Assembly (NCBI GenBank): GCA_964542165.1
Contig: CAZITQ010000010.1
Span: forward strand, 13,007-77,006
Direction of reading: 5' to 3'
Length of the DNA: 64,000 nucleotides
Source: CAYTBN01 sp964542165
Lineage (GTDB): Bacteria > Myxococcota_A > UBA796 > UBA9615 > CAYRNR01
The notes beneath the pieces are model-generated. The model worked only from the letters and a program-made list of their open reading frames with translations, made no database searches and was not told the DNA's origin. Within the stretch, counting starts at the first letter, position 1; each line of letters begins with the position of its first letter. This document shows positions 18,598 through 28,422 of the stretch, one piece after another. A program made the position numbers and the translations under genes.

Positions 18598-21500
18598 GTG
18601 GACGTAGGCACCCTCCTGGCTTCACGCTTCCGCGTGCTCCGAACCCTGGGCAAGGGCGGGATGAGCACGGTGTACGAGGCGCTGGACACCCAGCTCGACC
18701 GCCATGTGGCGCTCAAGATCATCCGGCGTCCCGAGGGGTTCTCCCTCCTGCGGTTCAAAGAGGAGTTCCGAGCCCTCGCCCAGCTCCGCCACCGAAACCT
18801 CATCGAGCTGTACGACCTGGCCCGGGACGGAGAGACCTGGTTCTTCACCATGGAGCTCATCGAGGGGGTCGACCTGGTCGCGTACGTCGACGGCGTGCGT
18901 GCGACCGAGGCGGCCTACCTGGCGAGCATGGATTCGGGGATCGGCGCGGCGCCGTCCGGGGATCGGGTGACTCCGACCCGCGAGATCTTCCGGCTGCTGG
19001 CCGAGATCGGCGCGGCTGTGGCACACCTGCACGCCCAGGGCACCGTTCATCGAGACCTCAAGCCCTCGAACATCCTCATCGACGGTCTGGCGCGCCCCCG
19101 CATCCTCGACTTCGGGATCGCCCGCTTCCTCAGCGCCTCGGAGGGCGTCAGGCGCGCCCTTCAGACCCGGAAGGTGGGTACCCCTGGATACGTGGCGCCC
19201 GAGCAGATCAACGGCAAGGCGCTGCCGGGCTCCGACATCTACTCCCTCGGAGTCATCCTCTACCGCCTGCTCACCGGAAAGCTGCCGTTCCGGGGCCGGA
19301 AGAAGGACGTGCTACGCCGGCACCTCTCCGAGAATCCGGTGCCCCCGATCGAGGACACGCCCTCGGCGGATCCCTTCCTCTCCGATCTGGCCATGCGGAT
19401 GATGAGCAAGGATCCCCGGGCGCGGCCGAGTGCGGCGGAGCTGGCCCAGCTCACCCGCCCGGAACGGGAGCTGGCGTTTGCCGACTTCCGGCCCACCATC
19501 GTGGACGACACCGTCAGCCCGCTGGTTGGGCGCGAGGCGGAGATCCGGCGGGTGCTGGGTTTTCTCGCCGAGGTCACCCTGGGCGATCCACTGCTGGTGT
19601 GCGTCGAGGGACCGTCGGGGATCGGCAAGACCCGCCTGTCCGACGAGGTGATGGAGCTCACCCGCCTTCAGGGCATGCGCTGTTTTCACGCCCGCTGTTA
19701 CGAACGCGAGCAGATCCCCTACAAGGCGGTGGACGCCCTCGTCGACCAGGCCGTGGGGACCCTGCTCTCCACACCGCGTGAGGCCGGAGAGTTGCTGGAG
19801 GTCGCCCCCCACCGGCTCCGCGCGCTCACCCGGCTGTTCCCCTTCGCCGCCGAGTTGCCGGTGCGGATCCCCCAGGCTGGAGAGATGACGGACGAGGGGC
19901 GCGAGGCGACGGGCAAGCGGGCCGCCTTCGCCGGGCTGGTGGAGCTCCTCGACGCCGTCGCCGGGGACGTGGGGCTCCTGCTGTTCATCGACGACCTGCA
20001 ATGGGCCGACGACGGCAGCTTCGAGCTGCTGCGCTACCTGCTCAGCCAGCGGAGCCTGCGGGTGGGGATCGTCGCCACGCTCCGGCCCGCCGAGGGGGCG
20101 CTGCCTTCGTGGCTCAAGGAGCGGCGCCACGGCACGCGGCCGCGGATCGAGATGGTGCCGCTGGGGCCCATCGATCGCCGGCAGACCGAGGCGTTGATCC
20201 AGGGCATCCTGCCCCACCCGCGGGTCCCGGCGGAGGTGGTGGAGCAGATCGCGGGCGAGGCCCAGGGCAGCCCCCTGGTGATCGAGGAGCTGGTCCGCTT
20301 CTATCTGGAGTACGCCGGGACCGGCGGCGCGTCCACCCCCCTCCCCCCGATGACGTTCTCGGAGATGTTGGTGCGTCGGATGGACGCCCTGGAGGCGACC
20401 GCCCGGGGGGTGATGGAGGTCTGCGCAGCTGCGGGCTATGCCCTGGGTCCCGGGGCCATCGCGGCGGCGACCCGAGCGCCTGTGCAGGCGGTCAGCACGG
20501 CGGCGACGGAGCTACTGGAGCGGCGAATGCTGCGCCAGGTCGCGGGCAAGGAGGGGACCATCCGCCTCTGTCCCTTCCACGACCGTGCCACGGCCATCGT
20601 CCTCGAAGGCATGGAGCCCTCCCATCGCCGGGCTCACCACAGGCGCCTGGCCAACTATTTCGGCACCACCAGTCCCACCGCGTACGAGGTCCTCGCCGAC
20701 CACTGGCGCCTGGCGGGGGTCCCCGAGCGGGCCTCGCGGTACGCGCTGCGTGCGGCCGAACACGCGGAGGAACTCGAACTGAACCCCCGAGCCGTCCGCT
20801 ACTACGCCCTGGCCCTGGGTTGCCTCCCTGACGACGTGGAGGCCTGGCAGATCCGCATGCGCCTGGCCGAGGCCCTGGACCGCTGCGGGAGGTTCACCGA
20901 GGCGGGCCAGGCCTTCCGGCACGCGGCGCAAGGGGCTCCGGACCGGCTGCGGACCGCCTTGACGCTCCGCAGCGCCCGCGCGCTGCTCAAGAGCGGTGAG
21001 ATCGGCACCGCCGTGCGGACCATGGAGCGCATCACCGAGCAGATGTGGGGCGAACCGTTGGTCCGCTCCCGCTGGGACGGTACCGCAGGTCTGACCCGTG
21101 AGTTCATCGGCTCCCGGTCCTGGCTGCCCGCGTGGTTGACGGGCCCGCCGGGAGAGCCCGTGGAAGAGATCCAGCTCTGCCTCGACCTGGCCCAGGCGCT
21201 GCGGTACCTGCTTCCGCGGCGGGCCGCGGAGCTCTCGTACCGGGCCCTCCGCCTGTCCAGGAGACACCCACAGCCGGTCCTCCGCGCTCGGGTGCTGACG
21301 GCCGTGGCGGGGGTGATCGCGCTGGACGCACACCCCCGCGCCCTGCGTCGGGCGCGGACCCTGCTCGGGGTGGCCGAGGACCTCTACGGGGCCGATCCGG
21401 CCGCCACGGGACAGGGCAACCTCTACGGCGTTCGCGCCTTCGTCGGCGCGGTCGCCGGCGGCTGGGACGAGATGCGGACCGCCACCGAACAGGCGCTGGA

Positions 21501-22305
21501 GACCTACCAGGACGAAGGCCTGGAGCGGTCCTGGCACGCACAGATGTTGCGAGTCCACGCGGCCCTGGCGGAGGTGGACGCCGGGGAGCTCGGGCGCGCC
21601 GAGGGCTGGAGCGCGGAGCTCCTTCCCGAGGACATGGCCTGGACCGATCCCCACGTGCCGGGCTGGGTCCGGTGGGCCCGGGTGCGCATCGACCTGGCGT
21701 TCGCCCGCTGGGAGGCTGCCGAGCGCCAGTGCCGGGCGGGGCTCGAGGACATCGCAGGGGGCCACCGGGCCGCTGCCCCCCTGTGGGTCCGCTTCCGCAG
21801 CGGTCTGGCGGCGTCGCTCTCCGGGATCGGGGACACCTCGGCCGCGGTGACCGTCGTCCACCGCACCAACTCCGTGCTGGGCAGGCTGCCCTGGCTGGAT
21901 CCCATCACCCGAGCGGAGTTCGACCAGTACGCCGCATCCGTGTACTGCGCGTCGGCACGGCGGGAGGGGGCGCGCGGCCGTCGTCGCTCCCTGGTCATGG
22001 CTCGGCGCCACGCGCGCCGCCTGGCCCGATCCCGACTGTCCCTCTACCAGCCCCGAGGTCTTCGCTGGTTGGCCGACGTGGCCCTGCAGCGGGGTCGTCC
22101 ACGGCGGGCGGTGAGTCATGCTTCCCGGGCGGTGGACGGGCTTCGAAGCAGCGGACAGCGACTGGAGGCCAGCCTGGCCCTGCGGGTCCTCGCCGAAGCC
22201 GAGGAATCCGCCGGCCTCTCCGTGGCGCCCGAGACGCGCCGCGACGCCATCGAGGAGACCTCGCAGATCCTGCGGGCCGTGGATCGGGAGGAACTCCGGC
22301 GTTGA
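18598..22305 (+). CDS. PknK-like Ser/Thr protein kinase with AAA ATPase and helical repeat region
   Basis: This 1235-residue protein starts with a Hanks-type kinase (residues about 8-285: GKGGMSTVYE, ALKII, HRDLKPSNIL, DFGIAR, APEQ). Next is an AAA_16/NB-ARC-like ATPase with Walker A GPSGIGKT near 337 and Walker B LLLFIDDLQWADD near 460. About 700 residues of TPR-like helical repeats follow. The plan is that of PknK/MalT-type signal kinases, which integrate signals and act on transcription or partner proteins. It has no membrane segment. The start is uncertain: GTG 18598 is just before the conserved GTLLASRFRVLR block but has no clear ribosome site, and TTG 18562 is also in frame. It is divergent from the histidine kinase cluster. 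Confidence 0.88.
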   Translation: MDVGTLLASRFRVLRTLGKGGMSTVYEALDTQLDRHVALKIIRRPEGFSLLRFKEEFRALAQLRHRNLIELYDLARDGETWFFTMELIEGVDLVAYVDGVRATEAAYLASMDSGIGAAPSGDRVTPTREIFRLLAEIGAAVAHLHAQGTVHRDLKPSNILIDGLARPRILDFGIARFLSASEGVRRALQTRKVGTPGYVAPEQINGKALPGSDIYSLGVILYRLLTGKLPFRGRKKDVLRRHLSENPVPPIEDTPSADPFLSDLAMRMMSKDPRARPSAAELAQLTRPERELAFADFRPTIVDDTVSPLVGREAEIRRVLGFLAEVTLGDPLLVCVEGPSGIGKTRLSDEVMELTRLQGMRCFHARCYEREQIPYKAVDALVDQAVGTLLSTPREAGELLEVAPHRLRALTRLFPFAAELPVRIPQAGEMTDEGREATGKRAAFAGLVELLDAVAGDVGLLLFIDDLQWADDGSFELLRYLLSQRSLRVGIVATLRPAEGALPSWLKERRHGTRPRIEMVPLGPIDRRQTEALIQGILPHPRVPAEVVEQIAGEAQGSPLVIEELVRFYLEYAGTGGASTPLPPMTFSEMLVRRMDALEATARGVMEVCAAAGYALGPGAIAAATRAPVQAVSTAATELLERRMLRQVAGKEGTIRLCPFHDRATAIVLEGMEPSHRRAHHRRLANYFGTTSPTAYEVLADHWRLAGVPERASRYALRAAEHAEELELNPRAVRYYALALGCLPDDVEAWQIRMRLAEALDRCGRFTEAGQAFRHAAQGAPDRLRTALTLRSARALLKSGEIGTAVRTMERITEQMWGEPLVRSRWDGTAGLTREFIGSRSWLPAWLTGPPGEPVEEIQLCLDLAQALRYLLPRRAAELSYRALRLSRRHPQPVLRARVLTAVAGVIALDAHPRALRRARTLLGVAEDLYGADPAATGQGNLYGVRAFVGAVAGGWDEMRTATEQALETYQDEGLERSWHAQMLRVHAALAEVDAGELGRAEGWSAELLPEDMAWTDPHVPGWVRWARVRIDLAFARWEAAERQCRAGLEDIAGGHRAAAPLWVRFRSGLAASLSGIGDTSAAVTVVHRTNSVLGRLPWLDPITRAEFDQYAASVYCASARREGARGRRRSLVMARRHARRLARSRLSLYQPRGLRWLADVALQRGRPRRAVSHASRAVDGLRSSGQRLEASLALRVLAEAEESAGLSVAPETRRDAIEETSQILRAVDREELRR

Positions 22306-22353
22306 GCGGGGGCGGGGATCGGGGGAGGCGAGAGGCCGGGGCCAGGGGGGAGC

Positions 22354-23400
22354 TCAGGGTCGGGGATCGGCCCTGAGATCCAGGAACATCGGATGGTCGT
22401 CCCAGCCCAGGTGACGGCGGATGTGATGCAGCCAGGAACCGTAATGGTCCGGGTGGGCCAGTACGAAGGGCTCCAGCCGGGACACCAGCTCCTGCACCCG
22501 GTCGGCCACGTCCCCCCGGCGGGGAACCTCCATGGGCTCGAGGAAGGTCACCTGCTGCACGCCGTCCTGACCCACCACGGTCGCGCAGGGCACGATGGGG
22601 GCGCCGGCGATCCGAGCGAGCTTGATCGCCCCTGGCGCGAAGAGGGCGTCGCGGTCGAGGAAACGGACCTGGGCGAAGCGGGTGCCGATGCGTCCGTCGA
22701 CGGCGATGCCCACCAGCTCGTTGCGGTTCAGGGCGCGGACCAGCACCCTGTGGGGGGTGTCCAGGGGCAGGAACTGGACCGGGAGGTCGTCGAACCAGGC
22801 GTCTCGGGCGTCGAAGACCCGGGCGCCGAACCAGGTGGGCTGCCACTTGTCCTCCGGCGGCCGCCCTGCTGCGGCCACCTGATTCCAGGTGTAGCCGTTG
22901 TGACCGCACCAGACCGGCAGGAACCAGTGCTGGCCGAAGTGGAGGAAGGCCATCACCGCGCCCTTGCCTTTCGCGAGGGCCGCGTCCAGGTGCTCGCGAC
23001 CCACCACCCGGCAGTAGCGGTCCAGCTGGTCCCGGGTCAGGCGGGGCAGTACGGCCTCCTCCAGGTTGATCCGCACCTGCATCGCCCAGGTCCCCTGGAC
23101 CATCTCTTCGAGCCGCTCGGGATCCATGTCCGCACCGAAACAGCGGCGGAACTCGTCCCGGAGGATCGGCGCGTGACGGAGCCCGAAGCTCCGCCTGTAC
23201 AGGGGGGTCAGGGACCGGCCCAGGGCCCGGATCGCGCCCGGGCGTCCCGGGGGTACCAGGGGCACCAGGACCGAGAGGTGCAGCCATCGCAGGACGTCGA
23301 GGGCCTGTTCCACTCGCGGGGGCTTCGGATCGCCGGGCCCGCCCGGCGGGAGGGGAGCGCCGGGGCGCGGAGGGGCGCCGTCCCGGCGGGGGGGGGTCAT
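22354..23400 (-). CDS. LpxL/HtrB-like lysophospholipid acyltransferase
   Basis: This 348-residue protein matches the bacterial lipid A biosynthesis acyltransferase family in its core (MAFLHFGQHWFLPVW, FLDRDALFAPGAIKLARIAGAPIVP, HPDHYGSWLH), which usually adds a fatty acyl chain to lipid A or a related lipid at the inner membrane. Two points are odd. The family motif HxxxxD/E appears as HFGQHW, with no acid at the expected place. The first 30 residues are Pro-rich and disordered. Its ATG overlaps the stop of the acyl-CoA ligase gene by four bases (ATGA), so the two are translationally coupled and may act on one acyl product. The ends are well defined, but the substrate is not. Confidence 0.75.
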   Translation of the reverse strand: MTPPRRDGAPPRPGAPLPPGGPGDPKPPRVEQALDVLRWLHLSVLVPLVPPGRPGAIRALGRSLTPLYRRSFGLRHAPILRDEFRRCFGADMDPERLEEMVQGTWAMQVRINLEEAVLPRLTRDQLDRYCRVVGREHLDAALAKGKGAVMAFLHFGQHWFLPVWCGHNGYTWNQVAAAGRPPEDKWQPTWFGARVFDARDAWFDDLPVQFLPLDTPHRVLVRALNRNELVGIAVDGRIGTRFAQVRFLDRDALFAPGAIKLARIAGAPIVPCATVVGQDGVQQVTFLEPMEVPRRGDVADRVQELVSRLEPFVLAHPDHYGSWLHHIRRHLGWDDHPMFLDLRADPRP

Positions 23401-24902
23401 CCCTCGAGCTCCTCGTCCTCGAGGTACTTGCGCAGCACCTTGCCCGTGGCGGACCGGGGGATGCGGTCCCGCATCACCAGGGTCTTGGGGACCTTGTAAT
23501 CGGCCAGGGCGTCTCGGCAGTGACGACGCAGGTCGTTCTCGTCGGGCTGTACCCCCTCCCGGGGAACGATCACCGCCTTGACGATCTCGCCGTAGTAGGG
23601 GTGGGGAGCTCGGACCACCGCCACGTCGGCGACGTCGCCGTGGCCGGCGAGGACCCGCTCCACCTCCTCGGGATCCACCTTGCTGCCGCCGACATTGATG
23701 AACAGCTGGGTCCTGCCCGCCAACCGTAGCCGACCTTCGTCGTCGATCCGGCCCAGGTCACCGGGGAAGAACCGGCCGTCGCGGAAATTGGCCTTCGCCT
23801 TGCCGTCTGCCCAGTCGTAGCCGCTGGCCAGGCCGGGTCCGCGGATCGCCACGGCGCCCGCATCGCCCCGCGGCAGCGGCCGATCCCCGTCTCCGACCAC
23901 GATGAACTCGTTGCCCGGCAACGGGGTACCCACCGAGTCCAGGGTCTCGGGCAACGGGCCGTCGTCGTTGATGCAGATGGCCCCCATCTCCGTGCAGCCG
24001 TAGAGCTGGCGCACCTGGATGCCATAGCGCTGTCCGAAGCGTTGGGCCACGTCGGCGTCCAGGGGAGCGCCCGCGGAGAACACGAGCCGAAGACTCTCGA
24101 GCGGACGCTCGGCGGGCCCCGGCATCTCGGTCAGGATGCGCACCATGAACGGCACTGTCGGCCAGATGGTGACCCCCTCGGACTCGATGAGGTTGAGGAT
24201 CGCCCGTGCGTAGAACCCGCCGGTGAGCACGAGCCTGCCGCCGCAGCGGATGGCCGCCCACAGGCAGTTGCACAGCCCGTGGGAGTGGAACAGGGGGATG
24301 GAACCCAGGTAGACGTCCTCGGGCCGGGTCTGCAGCCGCTGGTGCAGGGCGTCGATCTCCTCGACGAACTGCCGGTGGGTGCGCACGACCCGCTTGGGCC
24401 GACCCGTGGTCCCCGTCGAGTACTGGCAGATGGCCGGGGCGTCCGCGTCGGTCAGCTCCGGGAGTTCGCCCTCCCCCGGAAGGTCTCCCTCCAGCAGACC
24501 CGATTCGCCCAGGGTCAGCAGGGGGGCGTCCGGGACCACCGCCGCCGCCTCGCGGCACAGTTCGAGTCGTTCGCCGTCCGCCAGGACCACCGCCACCGAG
24601 GTGTCGGCCAGCAGCATCTCGAGCTCCCGCCGGCGGAACTGGGGGTTGATGGGCACCGCGATCGCCCCTGCGCGGAGGGACGCCAACAGCCCCACGGCGA
24701 AACCGGGGTGATTGCCGGCCACCAGGGCCACCGGATCCCCGGGGCGCACGCCGGCACCCACCAGAACACGAGCGCAGGCCTCGGCGGCGTCCCGGAGCTC
24801 CCGATAGCTCAGCCGCACGCTGCGGTAGACGAGCGCCTCGGCGTCCGGGGAGGCCTCCGACGCGCGCAGGAGGAGGTCGGTCAGGATCGGGACGGTGGGC
24901 AT
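23397..24902 (-). CDS. AMP-dependent acyl-CoA/acyl-ACP synthetase
   Basis: The 501-residue enzyme activates a carboxylic acid with ATP to an acyl adenylate and then a thioester. It has the ANL-family motifs: phosphate loop STGTTGRPKRV near 167-177, PLFHSHG, YGCTEMG, the hinge block GDLGRIDDEGRLRLAGR, and the C-terminal catalytic Lys in RSATGKVLRKYL. It overlaps the next gene, an LpxL-like acyltransferase, which suggests that its product is an acyl donor for a lipid. The intergenic DNA upstream contains a scaffold gap, so its promoter cannot be read. Confidence 0.92.
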   Translation of the reverse strand: MPTVPILTDLLLRASEASPDAEALVYRSVRLSYRELRDAAEACARVLVGAGVRPGDPVALVAGNHPGFAVGLLASLRAGAIAVPINPQFRRRELEMLLADTSVAVVLADGERLELCREAAAVVPDAPLLTLGESGLLEGDLPGEGELPELTDADAPAICQYSTGTTGRPKRVVRTHRQFVEEIDALHQRLQTRPEDVYLGSIPLFHSHGLCNCLWAAIRCGGRLVLTGGFYARAILNLIESEGVTIWPTVPFMVRILTEMPGPAERPLESLRLVFSAGAPLDADVAQRFGQRYGIQVRQLYGCTEMGAICINDDGPLPETLDSVGTPLPGNEFIVVGDGDRPLPRGDAGAVAIRGPGLASGYDWADGKAKANFRDGRFFPGDLGRIDDEGRLRLAGRTQLFINVGGSKVDPEEVERVLAGHGDVADVAVVRAPHPYYGEIVKAVIVPREGVQPDENDLRRHCRDALADYKVPKTLVMRDRIPRSATGKVLRKYLEDEELEG

Positions 24903-24934
24903 GGTCTTACTCGCTAGGTCCGGGGGAGCGCCCC

Positions 24935-25038
24935 CCCCCGGGGCGGGGGGGGGGGGGGGGGGTGGGGTGGATGTTGCGCGNNNNNNNNNNGGGTGGCCGC
25001 CGAGGCGCGCTGGTGTTGGTGGGTCTGGTTGGGGAGGG
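24935..25038. other. Scaffold gap (10 N) with G-homopolymer junk
   Basis: Ns lie at 24981-24990. The flanking runs of G and C and the GT-rich stretch after the gap look like low-quality contig ends. The sequence at 24898-24934 (GGCATGGTCTTACT and onward) reappears with a few mismatches at 25039-25077, so the two contig ends cover the same DNA. The true distance between kbl and the ligase gene is probably about 60-70 bases, and no gene is lost. Confidence 0.85.
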
Positions 25039-25105
25039 TGGGCTTGGTCTTACTGGCTTGGTCGGGGGGACCGCCCCGACCAGGGCCGGGGCGGTCGTCC
25101 GTCGA

Positions 25106-26308
<1,203 letters not shown>

Positions 26309-26344
26309 GGTGGTCTCACTCCCGAAAAAGGGGTTGGTTTTCGT

Positions 26345-27454
26345 CTACTGACCGCGCCGCCCCTCGGCGGCGGCGAGCTCGGCGGCGTCGGGGAAGAGCA
26401 CCACCTTGGCGCTGTGCCGCGGCCGCTCGAGCATGGCGTCGAAGCCCTTGCCGAAGTCGTCGAGGGTCATCATGTGGGTGATCACCGGACGGATATCCAG
26501 GCGGCCCGACGACAGGAAGTTCCTCACGCGGTACCAGGTGTCGTACATCAGGCGGCCGTTGATCCCGTGGACCTGGGCTCCCTTGAAGACGATCCCGTTG
26601 TTGTAGTCGATGGGGGCGGTGGCGCCGCTGGCCACCCCGAAGGCGGTGAAGCGGCCGCCCTTGCGCAGGTACTTGAAGCCCTCGTCCAGCGCCTGGGGCG
26701 AGCCGGCCATGTCCAGCACGATGTCGGCGCCGTAGCCCCGGGTGTGGTCCTTGATGTAGGCCACCCGATCCTCATCGCGGTTGGCGTACAGCAGGTGGTC
26801 GGCGCCCATCTGGCGGCCGATCTCCATGTTGAAGTCGTACTTGCCGACCAGGAAGATGTCGGTGACGCCGCAGGTCCGGGCGACCCCCGCCGCCAGAAGC
26901 GAGATCGGGCCGTCCCCGATCAGAACCATCGACTTGCCCGCCACGTCGTTGTCCTCGCCCAGCACCGCGTAGGTGGCGTTGCCCAGGGGCTCTTGCACCG
27001 TGGCGAGCTCGGGGGGGATCGACGGGTCGTTGACCCAGCACACGGACTCGGGCACCGCGAAGTACTCGGCGAAGGCCCCGTCGCAGTCCACGCCCAGGAT
27101 CTTCATCCGCTCGCCGATGTGCAGCTGGCCCAGCAGCGACTGCAGGTCACCCGGGTGGTAGATGTGGGTCTCGGCGGACACGTAGTCGCCCACCTGGATC
27201 CGCTTGACGTGGTCGCCGACCTCCACCACCTCGCCCGCCACCTCGTGACCCAGGGTCTGGGGCAGGGCCGCGGCGCCGATGCGGTTGGCGGACCACTCGT
27301 CCCACTTGTAGATGTGGACGTCGGTGCCGCAGATCGACGTGGCTCGGACCTTGACCAGGACCTGATCGGGCTCGATCCGGGGGAGCTCCTTGTCCTGCAT
27401 CACGGCGCCGAATGCCGCCTCCGTCTTCACGACCGCCTTCATCGTCTCGCTCAT
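26345..27454 (-). CDS. tdh: L-threonine 3-dehydrogenase (zinc-dependent MDR family)
   Basis: Tdh oxidises threonine to 2-amino-3-ketobutyrate with NAD, feeding kbl just downstream. The 369-residue protein has catalytic zinc ligands in SICGTDVHIYKW (Cys near 42) and LGHEVAGEV, and a Rossmann fold (SMVLIGDGPISLLAAGVAR). The match is strong, but the segment after VSAETHIYH lacks the four-cysteine structural zinc lobe usual in this family and reads instead through GDLQSLLGQLHIGERMKILG. I chose ATG 27454 because GGGAG then lies at good spacing. The upstream in-frame ATGs abut or precede it. Confidence 0.93.
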   Translation of the reverse strand: MSETMKAVVKTEAAFGAVMQDKELPRIEPDQVLVKVRATSICGTDVHIYKWDEWSANRIGAAALPQTLGHEVAGEVVEVGDHVKRIQVGDYVSAETHIYHPGDLQSLLGQLHIGERMKILGVDCDGAFAEYFAVPESVCWVNDPSIPPELATVQEPLGNATYAVLGEDNDVAGKSMVLIGDGPISLLAAGVARTCGVTDIFLVGKYDFNMEIGRQMGADHLLYANRDEDRVAYIKDHTRGYGADIVLDMAGSPQALDEGFKYLRKGGRFTAFGVASGATAPIDYNNGIVFKGAQVHGINGRLMYDTWYRVRNFLSSGRLDIRPVITHMMTLDDFGKGFDAMLERPRHSAKVVLFPDAAELAAAEGRRGQ

Positions 27455-27572
27455 CGCCATCTCCCGTGGGGCTGGGACCTGTTTGAAGGGCGGCATTCTA
27501 CTCCAACGCGCGCGCGTACGGCGACCTTTTCGCGTGTGCGCGCGCCCCCCGTGGCCTGCGCTCCGTGAATCG

Positions 27573-27602
27573 TTGTACGCCGCCGGGAGTCTCTGCTATC
27601 GT
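27573..27602 (+). promoter_or_regulatory. Candidate promoter of the exported protein at 27699
   Basis: TTGTAC at 27573-27578, an 18-base spacer and TATCGT at 27597-27602. It lies about 100 bases before the ATG in the divergent region with tdh. Confidence 0.35.
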
Positions 27603-27698
27603 CGCGCTGCTGCGACCCGCGGCCGGGGAGGGCCCGCCGCACTCGAGTCCAGCCTACCCCTGGCGCGCGCGTCGTCGGGGGACACCAAGGAGGAGAAG

Positions 27699-28376
27699 AT
27701 GATTCGACGGAACCTGCTGGCACTGCTGGCCCTCGGCGCCGTGTTCACCCTGATCGCGGGGACCGCCTCGGCCAAGAAGAACACCGAGTTCAACCCCACC
27801 GAGATCAAGCGCATCAAGGTCGGTTCGGTGGACGGTATGTCCGACAAGATCGAGGGGCTCGCCACCGAGTGGGGCGAGGTTCGCGGTCTGGTCAACGGCA
27901 TCCCGGGTAAGGTGAGTGAGGCCGCCGGTGAGGAGATCACCAGCGTCGACAAGGCGGTGGAGAAGATCATCGCGCTGGACCTGCCGATGACCGTCACCAT
28001 CGCGCCGTTCGGTATCGAGGTCGACAAGGAGGGCCTGGAGGGCCAGAAGGCCGAGATGGCGGCCGTGATCGAGGAGCTCGGCGGTGAGCTGGGCAAGGTC
28101 CCCGGGCGGTGCACGGAGATGGGCGCCCGCGGGGCGGAGCTGGGACCGCAGGCCCAGGACATCGCCACCGACATCGCCGCCGACCCGATGCTGGCGCTCA
28201 AGGCCACCGGCGTCGTGACCTCCCAGGTCAAGTGGCTGACCCAGACCTTCCCGCACGAGGTCGAGGAGACCGGCAACACCGTCAAGGCGTTCTTCGAGGG
28301 CCTGGCTGCCGCCGCCCAGGAGTCCGGTGCCGCGGTGGAGGAAGCCGCGACCACGACCAGCAGCGACGGCGAGTAG
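27699..28376 (+). CDS. Exported helical protein, function unknown
   Basis: I do not recognise this 225-residue protein. ATG 27699 sits 5 bases after an excellent ribosome site (AAGGAGGAG), which rules out the longer in-frame starts. A signal peptide (MIRRNLLALLALGAVFTLIAGTASA) is followed by a Lys-rich start and then by amphipathic helices over most of the length (for example KIEGLATEWGEVRGLVN, GLEGQKAEMAAVIEELGGEL). It has a single Cys (PGRCTEMG) and a Ser/Thr/Glu-rich tail. The strong ribosome site suggests an abundant periplasmic protein. Its neighbours are tdh (divergent) and pepP (convergent), which gives no hint of role. Confidence 0.72.
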   Translation: MIRRNLLALLALGAVFTLIAGTASAKKNTEFNPTEIKRIKVGSVDGMSDKIEGLATEWGEVRGLVNGIPGKVSEAAGEEITSVDKAVEKIIALDLPMTVTIAPFGIEVDKEGLEGQKAEMAAVIEELGGELGKVPGRCTEMGARGAELGPQAQDIATDIAADPMLALKATGVVTSQVKWLTQTFPHEVEETGNTVKAFFEGLAAAAQESGAAVEEAATTTSSDGE

Positions 28377-28422
28377 CCGTCTCACCGGCGCGGGCCGGCT
28401 CGCCCCATCCCCGGCGTGATGG

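Noticed and set aside
27455..27698. Glycine or threonine riboswitch before tdh
   Set aside because: I looked for paired aptamer stems in the tdh leader and found none; the region only shows a weak divergent promoter.
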